A stretch of DNA of 64,000 nucleotides from CAWEZN01 sp964498015. Lineage in GTDB: Bacteria > Zixibacteria > MSB-5A5 > GN15 > PGXB01. The notes under the pieces are model-generated. The model had not been told where the DNA came from, did no database searches, and saw only the letters and a program-made list of their open reading frames with translations. The stretch lies in the NCBI GenBank assembly GCA_964498015.1, contig CAZCFT010000001.1:1-64000 (forward strand). Direction: 5' to 3'. Shown here piece by piece: positions 18,792 to 27,939 of this stretch. The translations under genes were made by a program, and so were the position numbers. Position 1 is the stretch's first letter. Every line of letters begins with the position of its first letter.

Positions 18792-19513
18792 TCGACTGGA
18801 AACAAAATCTGGACAGGCGCACAGCGATTCTTCTAAGACAAGCCTTAAGATGCCAGATGGATATCGGCATAGGAGATATTTTGATTGACCCCAAAGGAGT
18901 GAGAGAGAAGCAGGAAAAGCTTGCCAAAAGCGGCAGAAAAATCAGATCGAAGGCATACGGTTCATTGGAGGAGCATAATAAGGCGATTTGCGAATGTCAG
19001 AAATGTCCTCTCGGATCAACGAGGACAAAATTTGTCTATGGAGTCGGCAATCCCAATGCGGACTTGCTGTTTATCGGCGAGGCCCCGGGTCGGGATGAAG
19101 ATCTGCAGGGAGAGCCATTTGTAGGAAGAGCCGGGCAATTGCTTGACAAAATCCTGACCGCGGTAGGTTTTAAGCGGGAAGAAGTGTATATCGCCAATAT
19201 TCTCAAATGCCGCCCTCCCAACAATCGCGATCCTCAACCGGATGAAATGGCGACCTGCATGCCATATTTGCTGGAGCAGATTCAGCTTATCAAGCCCAAG
19301 ATAATCTGCGCACTGGGTCGAATATCGGCGCAGGCATTGCTTAAGACGACTACCCCGATCGGCAAGCTTCGCGGACAATGGCATGATTTTAATGGTATTC
19401 CATTTTTTATCACCTATCATCCGGCGGCGCTTTTGAGATTTCCGGCGTACAAACGCGATGTCTGGGAGGATATCCAGAAACTGCGGGTTAAATATGACGA
19501 ATTGGCTTCATAG
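18788..19513 (+). CDS. Uracil-DNA glycosylase, family 4 (4Fe-4S)
   Basis: A 241-residue type 4 UDG. It removes uracil from DNA and carries an iron-sulfur cluster. Cys ligands are CQKC (about 63-66), ILKCRPPNNRD and CMPYL. The active-site motif is GEAPGRDEDLQGEPFVGRAGQ, and the second motif, YHPAALLR, lies near the C-terminus. The N-terminal ~55 residues form an extra basic helix. Overlaps coaBC by 4 nt and is 7 bp before dnaB. Confidence 0.93.
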   Translation: MIDWKQNLDRRTAILLRQALRCQMDIGIGDILIDPKGVREKQEKLAKSGRKIRSKAYGSLEEHNKAICECQKCPLGSTRTKFVYGVGNPNADLLFIGEAPGRDEDLQGEPFVGRAGQLLDKILTAVGFKREEVYIANILKCRPPNNRDPQPDEMATCMPYLLEQIQLIKPKIICALGRISAQALLKTTTPIGKLRGQWHDFNGIPFFITYHPAALLRFPAYKRDVWEDIQKLRVKYDELAS

Positions 19514-19520
19514 ATAAATT

Positions 19521-20936
19521 ATGGCCGCAAAGATTGATAAAGATAAAGAGATTTCCCGTCTCGAACCGCCGCAATCGATAGACGCCGAACAGCAGATTAT
19601 CGGGGCTATATTAAAAGATACTGAAGCGATCAGCGCCGTGATCGAAATAATTGATTCTGAAGACCACTTTTATGTTCCCCGGCATCGAATAATTTTTAGG
19701 GCGATATTGGGCTTGTACGAAAAAAATGGCCCGTGCGATATAACTACCGTGGCCGACGAATTGACCAAAATGGATCAACTGGAAAAAGTGGGCGGGCGGC
19801 TGTATCTGGTCGATCTGGTAAGTGGGGTTGTCTCTACATCTAATGTGGTTTCCTATGCCAACATAATCCTTGAGAAATCCGTTTTGCGGCGATTAATAAA
19901 TGTCTCGAACGGCATTGTAAAAGATTGTTATGAACTGGAGGGGGAAGTTACCGAAATACTCGACAATGCCGAACAGAACATTTTTTCCATTTCGGAGAGT
20001 CGTCTTAGGAAAGGTTTCACGCATCTGGCCCAGCTTCTCCCCAAAACATTCGAGCAGATAGAGGATTTTCAGGAAACCAAGGGGGGGCTGGTCGGGTTAA
20101 AAACCGGCTTCAACGAATTGGATGCGCTCACTGCAGGATTGCACAATGGAGATTTCATAGTTATCGCCGGACGCCCATCGATGGGTAAAACGGCATTCGC
20201 GCTGAATATCGCCGAACAGGTAGCAGTGGAAGAAAAAATTCCCGTCGGCATATTTTCGATAGAAATGTCCAAGGAACAGGTGGCTTTAAGGTTCTTATGC
20301 GGTCGCGCCAGAATAAGTCAGCATCTTCTGAGAACCGACCGCCTGAGAGATTCTCAGTGGCAGAAACTGACGCATGCCTTTCAGCCATTATCTGATGCCC
20401 CGATTTTTGTCGATGATTCCGCCACTCTTTCGACCCTTGAGATGCGCGCTAAGGCACGTCGCCTGAAAGCGCAGCATAATGTGGGGCTTCTTATTATAGA
20501 CTATATCCAGATGATGCATAGCGCAGCAAGAACTGAAAACCGCCAGCAGGAAATTGCCATGATTTCGCGCTCTTTGAAAACTCTGGCCAAGGAATTGAAT
20601 ATTCCTGTGATTGCCTGCAGTCAACTTTCCCGCATGGTCGAAATTCGCGGCGGGGATAAAAGACCACAGTTGTCGGATTTGCGCGAGTCAGGAGCGATTG
20701 AGCAGGACTCCGACGTGGTTATGTTCATTTATCGGCCGGAGTTTTATCTATCCCATCTTGGAAAAGAGGATCCCAAACGGATGGAGGTTGAAGGGAAAGC
20801 TGAAATTATTATATCCAAGCAGAGAAACGGTCCGACTGGTACTGTCGAACTGGCCTTTGTCAAAGATATTGTCCGTTTTGAGAATTTGTCTTATCAGCCA
20901 TATGTGGCTGGGGAAGAGGAAGCGCCGCCGTTTTAA
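19521..20936 (+). CDS. dnaB: Replicative DNA helicase DnaB
   Basis: A 471-residue hexameric replicative helicase. The N-terminal DnaB domain (about 15-125) includes PPQSIDAEQQIIGAIL. The RecA-like ATPase domain has Walker A GRPSMGKTAFALN (about 217-229), Walker B LLIIDYIQMM, and SQLSRMVEIRGGDKRPQLSD with the arginine-finger region. No intein is visible. There is no clear Shine-Dalgarno before the ATG; it is probably read as part of the coaBC-udg-dnaB run. mlaE starts directly after the stop. Confidence 0.97.
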   Translation: MAAKIDKDKEISRLEPPQSIDAEQQIIGAILKDTEAISAVIEIIDSEDHFYVPRHRIIFRAILGLYEKNGPCDITTVADELTKMDQLEKVGGRLYLVDLVSGVVSTSNVVSYANIILEKSVLRRLINVSNGIVKDCYELEGEVTEILDNAEQNIFSISESRLRKGFTHLAQLLPKTFEQIEDFQETKGGLVGLKTGFNELDALTAGLHNGDFIVIAGRPSMGKTAFALNIAEQVAVEEKIPVGIFSIEMSKEQVALRFLCGRARISQHLLRTDRLRDSQWQKLTHAFQPLSDAPIFVDDSATLSTLEMRAKARRLKAQHNVGLLIIDYIQMMHSAARTENRQQEIAMISRSLKTLAKELNIPVIACSQLSRMVEIRGGDKRPQLSDLRESGAIEQDSDVVMFIYRPEFYLSHLGKEDPKRMEVEGKAEIIISKQRNGPTGTVELAFVKDIVRFENLSYQPYVAGEEEAPPF

Positions 20937-21716
20937 ATGTCAAATGGATTCCTGGTCATCGGACGTCGGGCGATTAATTTTATCACCCGCCTTGGAAGCG
21001 CCTTTATCCTTCTGCTAAAATCCCTGTACTATTTCAAAGATATTCCTCGCTCGTTTGGTCAGATAATAGAGCAATGTTTTTTCATAGGAAATAAATCCCT
21101 TGCGCTGGTAATTATAACTTCCATTTTCATAGGCGCTGTTTCAGCCTGGCAGGCGGCGTATCAGTTCAAATTTATCGGAGCTCCCCTCCGCTATTTGGGA
21201 GCGGCAGTCGGCAAGGCCGTTGTGATTGAACTGGCGCCTGTTTTGATGGCGCTGGTGATTGCCGGCAGGGTTGGCGCCGGCATTGCCGCGGAGATTGGCG
21301 CTATGAGAGTCACCGAACAAATCGACGCCCTGGAATCGATGGCAATAAGCCCGGTCAGGTATTTGGTGATGCCCCGTCTCTTGGCCAGCGTCATAATGAT
21401 TCCTCTTTTGACCATATTTTCGGCATTCGTGGCCATCGCGGGCGCAATGGCTGTTTCTGTGCTTTTTGTTGATATCTCGCACGAAACATTCTTGAGCGGC
21501 GTAAAGAATTCATTTGAATTTATTGATCTCGTCTCGGGACTTATCAAATCAGCGATCTTCGGCACAATTATCGGAATTGTCGGATGTCATGAGGGGTATC
21601 ACGCTGAGGGAGGCGCGCGCGGTGTTGGTAAGGCAACCACAGAAGCGGTTGTCATCGCGGCAGTAATGGTTCTGATTGCCGACTATTTAATCGCTACTGT
21701 TCTATTTAAGGTATGA
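20937..21716 (+). CDS. mlaE: MlaE-family lipid ABC transporter permease
   Basis: A 259-residue integral membrane permease of the Mla/MCE system that moves phospholipids between the membranes. It has about five to six hydrophobic segments and the MlaE core around ELAPVLMALVIAGRVGAGIAAE and EIGAMRVTEQIDALESM, the coupling region to the ATPase. It starts at the base after the dnaB stop and is one base before mlaF. No mlaD (MCE-domain) gene follows. Confidence 0.93.
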   Translation: MSNGFLVIGRRAINFITRLGSAFILLLKSLYYFKDIPRSFGQIIEQCFFIGNKSLALVIITSIFIGAVSAWQAAYQFKFIGAPLRYLGAAVGKAVVIELAPVLMALVIAGRVGAGIAAEIGAMRVTEQIDALESMAISPVRYLVMPRLLASVIMIPLLTIFSAFVAIAGAMAVSVLFVDISHETFLSGVKNSFEFIDLVSGLIKSAIFGTIIGIVGCHEGYHAEGGARGVGKATTEAVVIAAVMVLIADYLIATVLFKV

Positions 21717-21717
21717 G

Positions 21718-22476
21718 ATGGCAGAAACCATAATTAAGATTGATCAAGTAGCCAAGTCGTTCGGGAAAAAGGGAGTGCTTAACGGTGTGACGCTTGATAT
21801 TAGAAAAGGGGAATCGGTAGTGATCATCGGGCAGTCCGGATGCGGAAAATCGGTGCTGTTGAAACATCTGAATCGATTGATCCGCCCTGATTCCGGCGTG
21901 GTTTTAATTCATGATAAGGATATCGGGCAGATGAATTCCGTTGAGCTTTTTCAAGCGCGCCGAAAAATCGGGATGCTGTTTCAGTCGGCGGCTCTGCTTG
22001 ATTCTTTGACCGTAGCCGAAAATGTTGGTCTGGGGCTAAAAGAAGGATGGAAATATTCTCAAAATGAAATCGGCGATATTGTACGCGAGAAATTGGCTTT
22101 GGTTGGATTATCCGGTTCGGAGAATATATTTCCTTCAGACTTATCAGGCGGAATGAGAAAGAGAGTCGGGCTGGCCAGAGCCATTGCCGCCGACCCGGAA
22201 ATATTATTATATGATGAACCGACCACCGGTCTGGATCCTATCACCTCTGATTTGATTAATGATTTGATGGTTAATCTTCGAGAGAAGCTTGATGTAACCT
22301 CAGTGGCGGTTACGCATGATATGACCTCGGCTTATAGAATAGCAGATAGAATTGTCATGTTATATGAAGGAAAAATTGAATACGACGGAACCCCTGAACA
22401 GGTCAAAAATTCGGGTAATCCGATAGTGGATCAATTTATAAACGGCCGGGGAGCTGGTCCCATCCATGTACAGTGA
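21718..22476 (+). CDS. mlaF: MlaF-family ABC transporter ATPase
   Basis: A 252-residue ABC ATPase partner of MlaE. Walker A is IGQSGCGKSVLLKHLNRL (about 38-55), the Q-loop is MLFQSAALLDSLTV, the signature is LSGGMRKRVGLARAI, Walker B is EILLYDEPTTGLDP, and the switch His is in VTHDM. Close in type to MlaF/TTG2A transporters. Overlaps radA by 4 nt. Confidence 0.93.
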   Translation: MAETIIKIDQVAKSFGKKGVLNGVTLDIRKGESVVIIGQSGCGKSVLLKHLNRLIRPDSGVVLIHDKDIGQMNSVELFQARRKIGMLFQSAALLDSLTVAENVGLGLKEGWKYSQNEIGDIVREKLALVGLSGSENIFPSDLSGGMRKRVGLARAIAADPEILLYDEPTTGLDPITSDLINDLMVNLREKLDVTSVAVTHDMTSAYRIADRIVMLYEGKIEYDGTPEQVKNSGNPIVDQFINGRGAGPIHVQ

Positions 22477-23840
22477 ATAAGAAGATGAGCAAGAATTTTA
22501 GAACGGCTTTTGTTTGCACGCAGTGCGGCGCCATACACGCCAAATGGCAGGGGCAGTGCAAAGATTGCGGCCAGTGGAATATGTTGGCCGAGGAACGAAT
22601 TATGAGCCGCGGGGGGAAATCAAAGGCCGAAGTTCATGATAAAGCGCAGAAGCTTTCTGAGATAAATCCGGAGACTGTAGTAGGGTTCAAATCGGGGATA
22701 ATTGAATTCGACCGTGTACTGGGGGGCGGGTTATTATCCGGAAGCGCCGTTCTTCTCGCGGGCGAACCGGGTATCGGCAAGTCCACTTTGATCTTACAGG
22801 CGGCGGAGGCCTATTCGCGAAGGGGATTAAATGTACTATATATAACCGGCGAGGAATCGGTCGGCCAGTTGAAAAAAAGGGCGGATCGGCTGGCGGTAAT
22901 GGGGAAAAATCTATCGGTCGCGAATCTGACGAGCCTGGAGCAGATTTTCTCGTGCCTTGAGGAGAATCAAAACCATATTGTGATTATTGATTCGATCCAG
23001 ACAGTGTCGAGCGACTATTTTGAATCGCCGCCGGGAACTATTGGACAGATTAGAGAATCGGCGGGAAGATTAATCGAAAAAGCCAAGAAGGATGGATTCT
23101 CTCTATTTCTGGTTGGGCATGTCACCAAAGAGGGTCTGGTTGCCGGACCCAAGGTACTCGAACATATGGTTGATGCGGTGCTTTATTTTGAAGGAGACAG
23201 CCAGCATTTCTATCGTCTTCTCAGACCGGTCAAAAATCGGTATGGTTCGACTTTCGAGTTGGGCGTATTTGAGATGACGGTGGAGGGGTTGCGTGAGGTT
23301 GAAAATCCGTCATCATTTTTTCTCTCGGATTTTGGCGAGATGCAGAGGTCGGGATCAGTGGTGGCCGCATCATGCGAGGGGAATCGGCCGATTTTGGTTG
23401 AAATTCAAGCGTTGGTATCGTCGGCGTCATATGGAACTCCTCAACGGGTAGCGGGAGGGATAGATAATAAGAGATTAGCTCTTCTGCTGGCGATACTGGA
23501 GAAGAAGATCGGAATTCCGATGGGAGGCAATGATGTTTTTGTCTCTGTAGCGGGGGGGCTCAAACTCACCGAACCGGCCATCGATTTGACATTGCTTCTA
23601 TCAATATATTCCTCCCTGAAAGACATGCCGGTCGATATTGCGACAGTTATTGCGGGGGAAGTCGGGTTGTCCGGTGAGGTAAGGCCTATTGGAATGGCGG
23701 AGCAAAGGATTAATGAAGCGGCCAAACTTGGGTTTAAACGAATCATTCTGCCAGAGCAGAACCTGAAAGGGATTTCGGAGAAGAATATAGAGATTATCGG
23801 TGTCTCTTCACTTGAAAGAGCGCTGGAGACGGCATTTTGA
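22473..23840 (+). CDS. radA: DNA repair protein RadA (Sms)
   Basis: A 455-residue RecA-like recombination factor that promotes branch migration. The N-terminal zinc finger is CTQCGAIHAKWQGQCKDC (about 15-32). The ATPase has Walker A GEPGIGKSTL (about 97-106), and the RadA-specific KNRYGSTFELGVFEM region (KNRFG motif). The C-terminal Lon-protease-like domain (about 280-455) includes VAGGLKLTEPA and GEVGLSGEVRPI. The start is GTG at 22473; an ATG four codons later is an alternative. Confidence 0.97.
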   Translation: MNKKMSKNFRTAFVCTQCGAIHAKWQGQCKDCGQWNMLAEERIMSRGGKSKAEVHDKAQKLSEINPETVVGFKSGIIEFDRVLGGGLLSGSAVLLAGEPGIGKSTLILQAAEAYSRRGLNVLYITGEESVGQLKKRADRLAVMGKNLSVANLTSLEQIFSCLEENQNHIVIIDSIQTVSSDYFESPPGTIGQIRESAGRLIEKAKKDGFSLFLVGHVTKEGLVAGPKVLEHMVDAVLYFEGDSQHFYRLLRPVKNRYGSTFELGVFEMTVEGLREVENPSSFFLSDFGEMQRSGSVVAASCEGNRPILVEIQALVSSASYGTPQRVAGGIDNKRLALLLAILEKKIGIPMGGNDVFVSVAGGLKLTEPAIDLTLLLSIYSSLKDMPVDIATVIAGEVGLSGEVRPIGMAEQRINEAAKLGFKRIILPEQNLKGISEKNIEIIGVSSLERALETAF

Positions 23841-23867
23841 ACAATTGTGGGATAGCTGAGTGAACTT

Positions 23868-23899
23868 CGGCAGGAAATCCCGATAAATCGGGACTGCCG
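23868..23899. terminator. Strong palindrome after radA
   Basis: CGGCAG...CTGCCG encloses TCCCGAT-AA-ATCGGGA with a 4-nt bulge, giving a stable 13-bp hairpin in the 77-bp gap between radA and the flavin reductase. No T-run follows, so it may be a REP-like repeat rather than an intrinsic terminator. Confidence 0.45.
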
Positions 23900-23917
23900 G
23901 CGCAGTTTGAGGATTTT

Positions 23918-24496
23918 ATGAGCAAAATTGAATTAAAGCCGCAGACTCTATTAATACCGCTTCCGGCGGCGATGGTATCATGCGTTGCTGAGCGACGCAG
24001 GCCGAATATTATTACTATAAGCTGGATCGGAATTGTCAATTCAGAACCGCCAATGTTATCGATATCGATCCAGCCCAAGAGATTTTCTTATAGCATCATA
24101 AAGGAATCCGGGCAGTTTGTGGTTAATGTGACTTCAGAGGAAAATCTTAAAGCAGTCGATTTTTGCGGAAATCGTTCCGGTCGGGATTATGACAAATTCA
24201 AAGAAATGGGACTGACACCGATTCCGGCTAAAATCGTCAGGGCGCCCTTGATTAAGGAGTGCCCGATAAATCTGGAGTGCATAACGCGCCAGTCGATGCT
24301 TCTTGGGACACATGAAATTTTTATCGCCGAAATTGTGGCTGTACATGTTGATAGTGATATTCTTGATGACAGGGGTCGCCCCGATATTGATAAACTAAAA
24401 CCACTGGCTTATTGCACGCTTGCTCGAGAGTATCGGGGTAACCTGACGAAAATGCTCGGCAGATACGGCGAGGTCGCCGGCAAGAAAACCAAATAG
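23918..24496 (+). CDS. Flavin reductase-like (FMN-binding split-barrel) protein
   Basis: A 192-residue flavoredoxin/flavin reductase-like protein. It contains the FMN-binding split barrel: LPAAMVSCVAERRRPNIIT (about 13-31), ISIQPKRFSYSIIKESGQFVVNV (about 48-70) and DFCGNRSGRDYDKF (about 81-94). It may supply reduced flavin or act as a flavoprotein electron carrier; the partner is unknown. It lies between radA and tgt (4 bp before tgt) with no functional link apparent. Confidence 0.85.
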   Translation: MSKIELKPQTLLIPLPAAMVSCVAERRRPNIITISWIGIVNSEPPMLSISIQPKRFSYSIIKESGQFVVNVTSEENLKAVDFCGNRSGRDYDKFKEMGLTPIPAKIVRAPLIKECPINLECITRQSMLLGTHEIFIAEIVAVHVDSDILDDRGRPDIDKLKPLAYCTLAREYRGNLTKMLGRYGEVAGKKTK

Positions 24497-24500
24497 GCTT

Positions 24501-25655
24501 ATGGCTGAGGGATTCTCATTTTCTATTCGAGGGAGGAACAACCGTGCCCGATTAGGAATTGTCGACACAAAGCATGGAGGATTTCAAACTCCCGCCTTTA
24601 TGCCAGTCGGGACATCCGGCGCGGTGAAAGCGATGACGGCCGGCGATCTGGAAGAATGCGGAGCTGAGATTATGCTGGGAAATACCTATCATCTTTACCT
24701 GCGCCCCGGAGAGAAGCTGATCAAGCAAAAAGGAGGACTCGCGAATTTTATTTCATGGAATAAACCGACCATAACGGATTCGGGCGGGTTTCAGGTATTT
24801 TCCATGCAGGATTTATCGAGAGTCGATGATGATGGAGTTACTTTTCGATCACATCATGACGGTTCTATGCATCGTTTTGATCCCGAAAAGGTAATGGAGA
24901 TCGAGCGTGATATCGGCGCTGATATAATCATGTCATTGGATCAATGCGTGCCTTATCCTTCGGACGATAAGGCAATCGTGGACAGCGTCCGACGCACCTA
25001 TGATTGGGCCCGAAGGGGCTTGACGCATTTTCAAAATCTGGAGAAAGCCGAGCCTACAGGTATCGTATTATTTGGTATAGTGCAGGGTTCGGTCAATAAT
25101 GAAATGCGGAAAATTTCCGCTGAGCAGATAGTTGGTCTTGATTTCCCGGGGTATGCGGTTGGCGGATTGGCGGTGGGGGAGTCAAAAGAGGAAATGGAGG
25201 ATACTCTTGCATTCTCTATCGAATTTCTGCCCCATGACCGACCCCGATATCTGATGGGAGTGGGATATCCGGAAGATATTCTAATGGCTGTTTCCTATGG
25301 AATCGACATGTTTGATTGTGTCCTTCCGACCCGCAATGCCCGAACCGGAATGGTATTCACATCAAATGGACCGTTGATATTTAGAAATGCCGATTGCGCC
25401 GAGGATGATCTCCCTCTTGATCCTAATTGTGATTGTAAAGTTTGCCGGAGGTACAGTCGGGCCTATATCCGGCATCTATATAATCAAAGGGAAATAACGG
25501 CGCTGGTTCTGGCCACATACCACTCCTCTTATTTTTATCAGAATCTTATGAGGAAAATTCGGATTTCAATCAGTGAAGGCTGTTTTGAGCAATTCAGAAA
25601 GGGGTTCCTTGCCAAATATTCAGGGCGAGAAGACATAACCGAGCGTGAATCTTAG
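24501..25655 (+). CDS. tgt: tRNA-guanine transglycosylase
   Basis: A 384-residue enzyme that swaps guanine-34 of GUN-anticodon tRNAs for the queuine precursor preQ1. Features: TDSGGFQVFSM (catalytic Asp), GGLAVGESKEEM, FDCVLPTRNARTG (nucleophile Asp region) and the zinc site CDCKVCRRYSRAYIRHLYNQ. Full length for the bacterial enzyme. The last 36 nt overlap the end of the convergent gene at 25620-26258. Confidence 0.97.
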   Translation: MAEGFSFSIRGRNNRARLGIVDTKHGGFQTPAFMPVGTSGAVKAMTAGDLEECGAEIMLGNTYHLYLRPGEKLIKQKGGLANFISWNKPTITDSGGFQVFSMQDLSRVDDDGVTFRSHHDGSMHRFDPEKVMEIERDIGADIIMSLDQCVPYPSDDKAIVDSVRRTYDWARRGLTHFQNLEKAEPTGIVLFGIVQGSVNNEMRKISAEQIVGLDFPGYAVGGLAVGESKEEMEDTLAFSIEFLPHDRPRYLMGVGYPEDILMAVSYGIDMFDCVLPTRNARTGMVFTSNGPLIFRNADCAEDDLPLDPNCDCKVCRRYSRAYIRHLYNQREITALVLATYHSSYFYQNLMRKIRISISEGCFEQFRKGFLAKYSGREDITERES

Positions 25656-26258
25656 AGTTGATAATTCTCCATCTTTATATATTATAAACCTGTTTCCACT
25701 GAGAGAATGTCCCCAGAACATGAAGCTGGGGTGTGATTCCTGATACCCAAATTCAAGAGTGTAGTGTTCTCTGACTCTGAATCCCATGATGACCCGATAT
25801 CCATATTTGTTTTCTATGTCGGTCTTATGGATGGCGCTGTTGGCGAAAAGGCTATCGGTCAACTGCTTCTTCAATTTGAAGTGGTTTAAAGAATAGACCA
25901 ACCCGCCGCCGAAGTATGCGGTAAGTCTCTTGGCGCCGCGATAAATGAGGGCTTCCACGCTCAGATCGACCGCCTGATTTTGTCCCTCCGGGAGACGGCG
26001 GCTCTTGAGATCGCTGAAGTTATAATCAACGGAACTCCTGATTATGACGGGATGAAATAGGAGATATTCGAATTTCACTCCCGCCTCGCCTCCCTGGCTA
26101 AGAATATCATTGGCAGGCCTGTATCCAACAGTAAGATGAATATTGGTAATCGCAACCGTATCCTGCTCGACGGGATTCTTGGAAACGATAGGAGCAAGCA
26201 TAACAAATGCCATCAATATCTCATGCATCATGGTATCTTCCAACACTTTCTTGACCAT
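25620..26258 (-). CDS. Probable outer-membrane beta-barrel protein, unknown function
   Basis: A 212-residue protein I do not recognise. After a short hydrophobic N-terminus (MHEILMAFVMLAPIVS, possibly a signal peptide starting at an internal Met near 26231) the sequence alternates polar and aromatic residues as in small OmpA/OmpW-like barrels: TAYFGGGLVYSL, YGYRVIMGFRVREHYTLEFGYQ and a C-terminal LRFTLGYVF ending close to an aromatic residue. Its stop overlaps tgt by 36 nt in convergent orientation. It is divergent from uppS with a 116-bp shared upstream region. Confidence 0.65.
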   Translation of the reverse strand: MVKKVLEDTMMHEILMAFVMLAPIVSKNPVEQDTVAITNIHLTVGYRPANDILSQGGEAGVKFEYLLFHPVIIRSSVDYNFSDLKSRRLPEGQNQAVDLSVEALIYRGAKRLTAYFGGGLVYSLNHFKLKKQLTDSLFANSAIHKTDIENKYGYRVIMGFRVREHYTLEFGYQESHPSFMFWGHSLSGNRFIIYKDGELSTLRFTLGYVFSP

Positions 26259-26338
26259 ATTAAACGATTTATAGACGAAAATCTATATCGATTTGTTATA
26301 TGAATTCCCTATGAGTCCAATCGACAGGGATATTTCAC

Positions 26339-26367
26339 TTGCCGATGATTGCGCCTTAGCCTATAAT
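26339..26367 (+). promoter_or_regulatory. Candidate promoter giving a leaderless uppS mRNA
   Basis: TTGCCG (26339-26344), a 17-nt spacer and a consensus TATAAT (26362-26367). The -10 ends only 7 nt before the uppS ATG at 26375, so the predicted transcription start falls at or next to the start codon, and no Shine-Dalgarno is present. Confidence 0.55.
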
Positions 26368-26374
26368 TAGGCCA

Positions 26375-27115
26375 ATGAAGCAGAATGTCAATCCGTCTGA
26401 ATCAACGATTGATCCTCTCCGTCTGCCTGTCCATCTGGCGATAATTATGGACGGCAACGGCAGGTGGGCGAAGAAGAGAAACCTTCCCCGGACAGCCGGA
26501 CACGAAGCCGGGGTTGAAGCGGTCAAGCGAGTTGTCAGGGCCGGCGGCGAATTAGGGATAAAATATCTTACTCTGTACACATTCTCGCTGGAAAATTGGA
26601 AGCGTCCACGCGAGGAAGTAACGGCCATTATGAAGCTTCTCACGCAGACGACACGGAAAGAAGTCGATGAGCTGAATCGCAATAATGTGCGGTTGATTAC
26701 GACCGGTCGAATTGACGGCTTATCATTCTCGCGGAGGCAGGCCCTGAAAATGGCAATGGAGAAAACTCGAAATAATAGCGGTCTGGTTTTGAATCTGGCG
26801 CTGAATTACGGAGGAAGGGCAGAAATTATTGATGCCGTGAGAGCGATTGCTTCGTCGGTAAGGGCAGGTCATATCAAACCGGGCGAGATTGATGAATCTT
26901 TGTTTTCCAACTATCTCTATACTGCGGGACTGCCCGATCCGGATCTTCTTATCAGAACGTCGGGGGAGATGCGAATTTCCAATTTTCTTCTGTGGCAAAC
27001 CAGCTATACAGAGATGTATGTAACCGATGTTCTCTGGCCCGATTTTGATCGGCAGAATTTGATTGATGCCATTATTGAATATCAAAAAAGAGAACGCCGA
27101 TTTGGAAAGGTCTGA
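26375..27115 (+). CDS. uppS: Isoprenyl diphosphate synthase (undecaprenyl-PP synthase)
   Basis: A 246-residue cis-prenyltransferase that makes the C55 lipid carrier for cell-wall synthesis. The signature IIMDGNGRWAKKRNLPRTAG with the catalytic Asp is at about residues 24-43. The C-terminal RTSGEMRISNFLLWQ and YTEMYVTDVLWPDF segments match the family. First gene of the uppS-cdsA-ubiA-nlpC run. The mRNA may be leaderless (see promoter). Confidence 0.96.
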   Translation: MKQNVNPSESTIDPLRLPVHLAIIMDGNGRWAKKRNLPRTAGHEAGVEAVKRVVRAGGELGIKYLTLYTFSLENWKRPREEVTAIMKLLTQTTRKEVDELNRNNVRLITTGRIDGLSFSRRQALKMAMEKTRNNSGLVLNLALNYGGRAEIIDAVRAIASSVRAGHIKPGEIDESLFSNYLYTAGLPDPDLLIRTSGEMRISNFLLWQTSYTEMYVTDVLWPDFDRQNLIDAIIEYQKRERRFGKV

Positions 27116-27121
27116 GTAATT

Positions 27122-27937
27122 TTGAACAAGAATCTTATCACTCGAATAATTGTGGCGGCAATATTTGGCCCGTTGATAATCCTGTGTTCATACATCGGCG
27201 GCTATTGGTTGGCGGGGATGATATTGTTGCTTGTCGCTATCGGAATTATTGAGTTTCTGGCTAACGGCAATATAAAAGCGAATATGGTTTCATTTTGGAT
27301 TACTCTACCCCTTGTTATCGGGACTGCGGCGGTCTCCATGTTGGTATCTTCGCAATCGGGATATATGGTCTTTATTGCATTTTTCCTATTGATTGGTCTT
27401 ATTCTTTCAGTCTGCAAAATGCCGCCGGAGCTTCTTTACATGCGGTATGCAAGTCTTGTCTGGGGAGCCGTGTATCTGGGGCTTCTTTACCCTTTTGTAT
27501 TCTATATTAGAAGTGAGTTTCCTGAATCCGGAGGCGACTGGCTATTGTTTTTATTTGGGACTATCTGGTTATCCGATACTTTGGCGATGTGGGTCGGCAA
27601 GACAATCGGTTCAAAAAAATTGGCGACTCATGTGTCGCCAGGCAAAACGGCGGAGGGTTTCATTGGAGGGATTTTTGGCGGATTATTGATAGCCGTGCTT
27701 CTTGGTTATTGGCGGCTCTCTGCGATTACGCTCCCGCTTCTTGTTGTCGCCGGTTTGTGCGTCTCCATTGTCGGACAACTGGGAGACCTGGTGGAGTCTG
27801 TTTGGAAAAGGGCGGTCGGTATTAAGGATTCTTCAGCAATCGTACCGGGCCATGGAGGAATACTCGATCGATTTGACTCACTTCTCTTTTCGGCGCCGAT
27901 TCTCTATTGGTTCTTGAAATTTATAGTGTACGGGTAA
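27122..27937 (+). CDS. cdsA: Phosphatidate cytidylyltransferase
   Basis: A 271-residue polytopic membrane enzyme making CDP-diacylglycerol from phosphatidate and CTP. About eight hydrophobic helices. The conserved C-terminal block is present: VSPGKTAEGFIGGIFGG, GDLVESVWKRAVGIKDSS and PGHGGILDRFDSL. The start is TTG at 27122, 6 bp after uppS. The uppS-cdsA pairing is widely conserved. Confidence 0.95.
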   Translation: MNKNLITRIIVAAIFGPLIILCSYIGGYWLAGMILLLVAIGIIEFLANGNIKANMVSFWITLPLVIGTAAVSMLVSSQSGYMVFIAFFLLIGLILSVCKMPPELLYMRYASLVWGAVYLGLLYPFVFYIRSEFPESGGDWLLFLFGTIWLSDTLAMWVGKTIGSKKLATHVSPGKTAEGFIGGIFGGLLIAVLLGYWRLSAITLPLLVVAGLCVSIVGQLGDLVESVWKRAVGIKDSSAIVPGHGGILDRFDSLLFSAPILYWFLKFIVYG

Positions 27938-27939
27938 TT

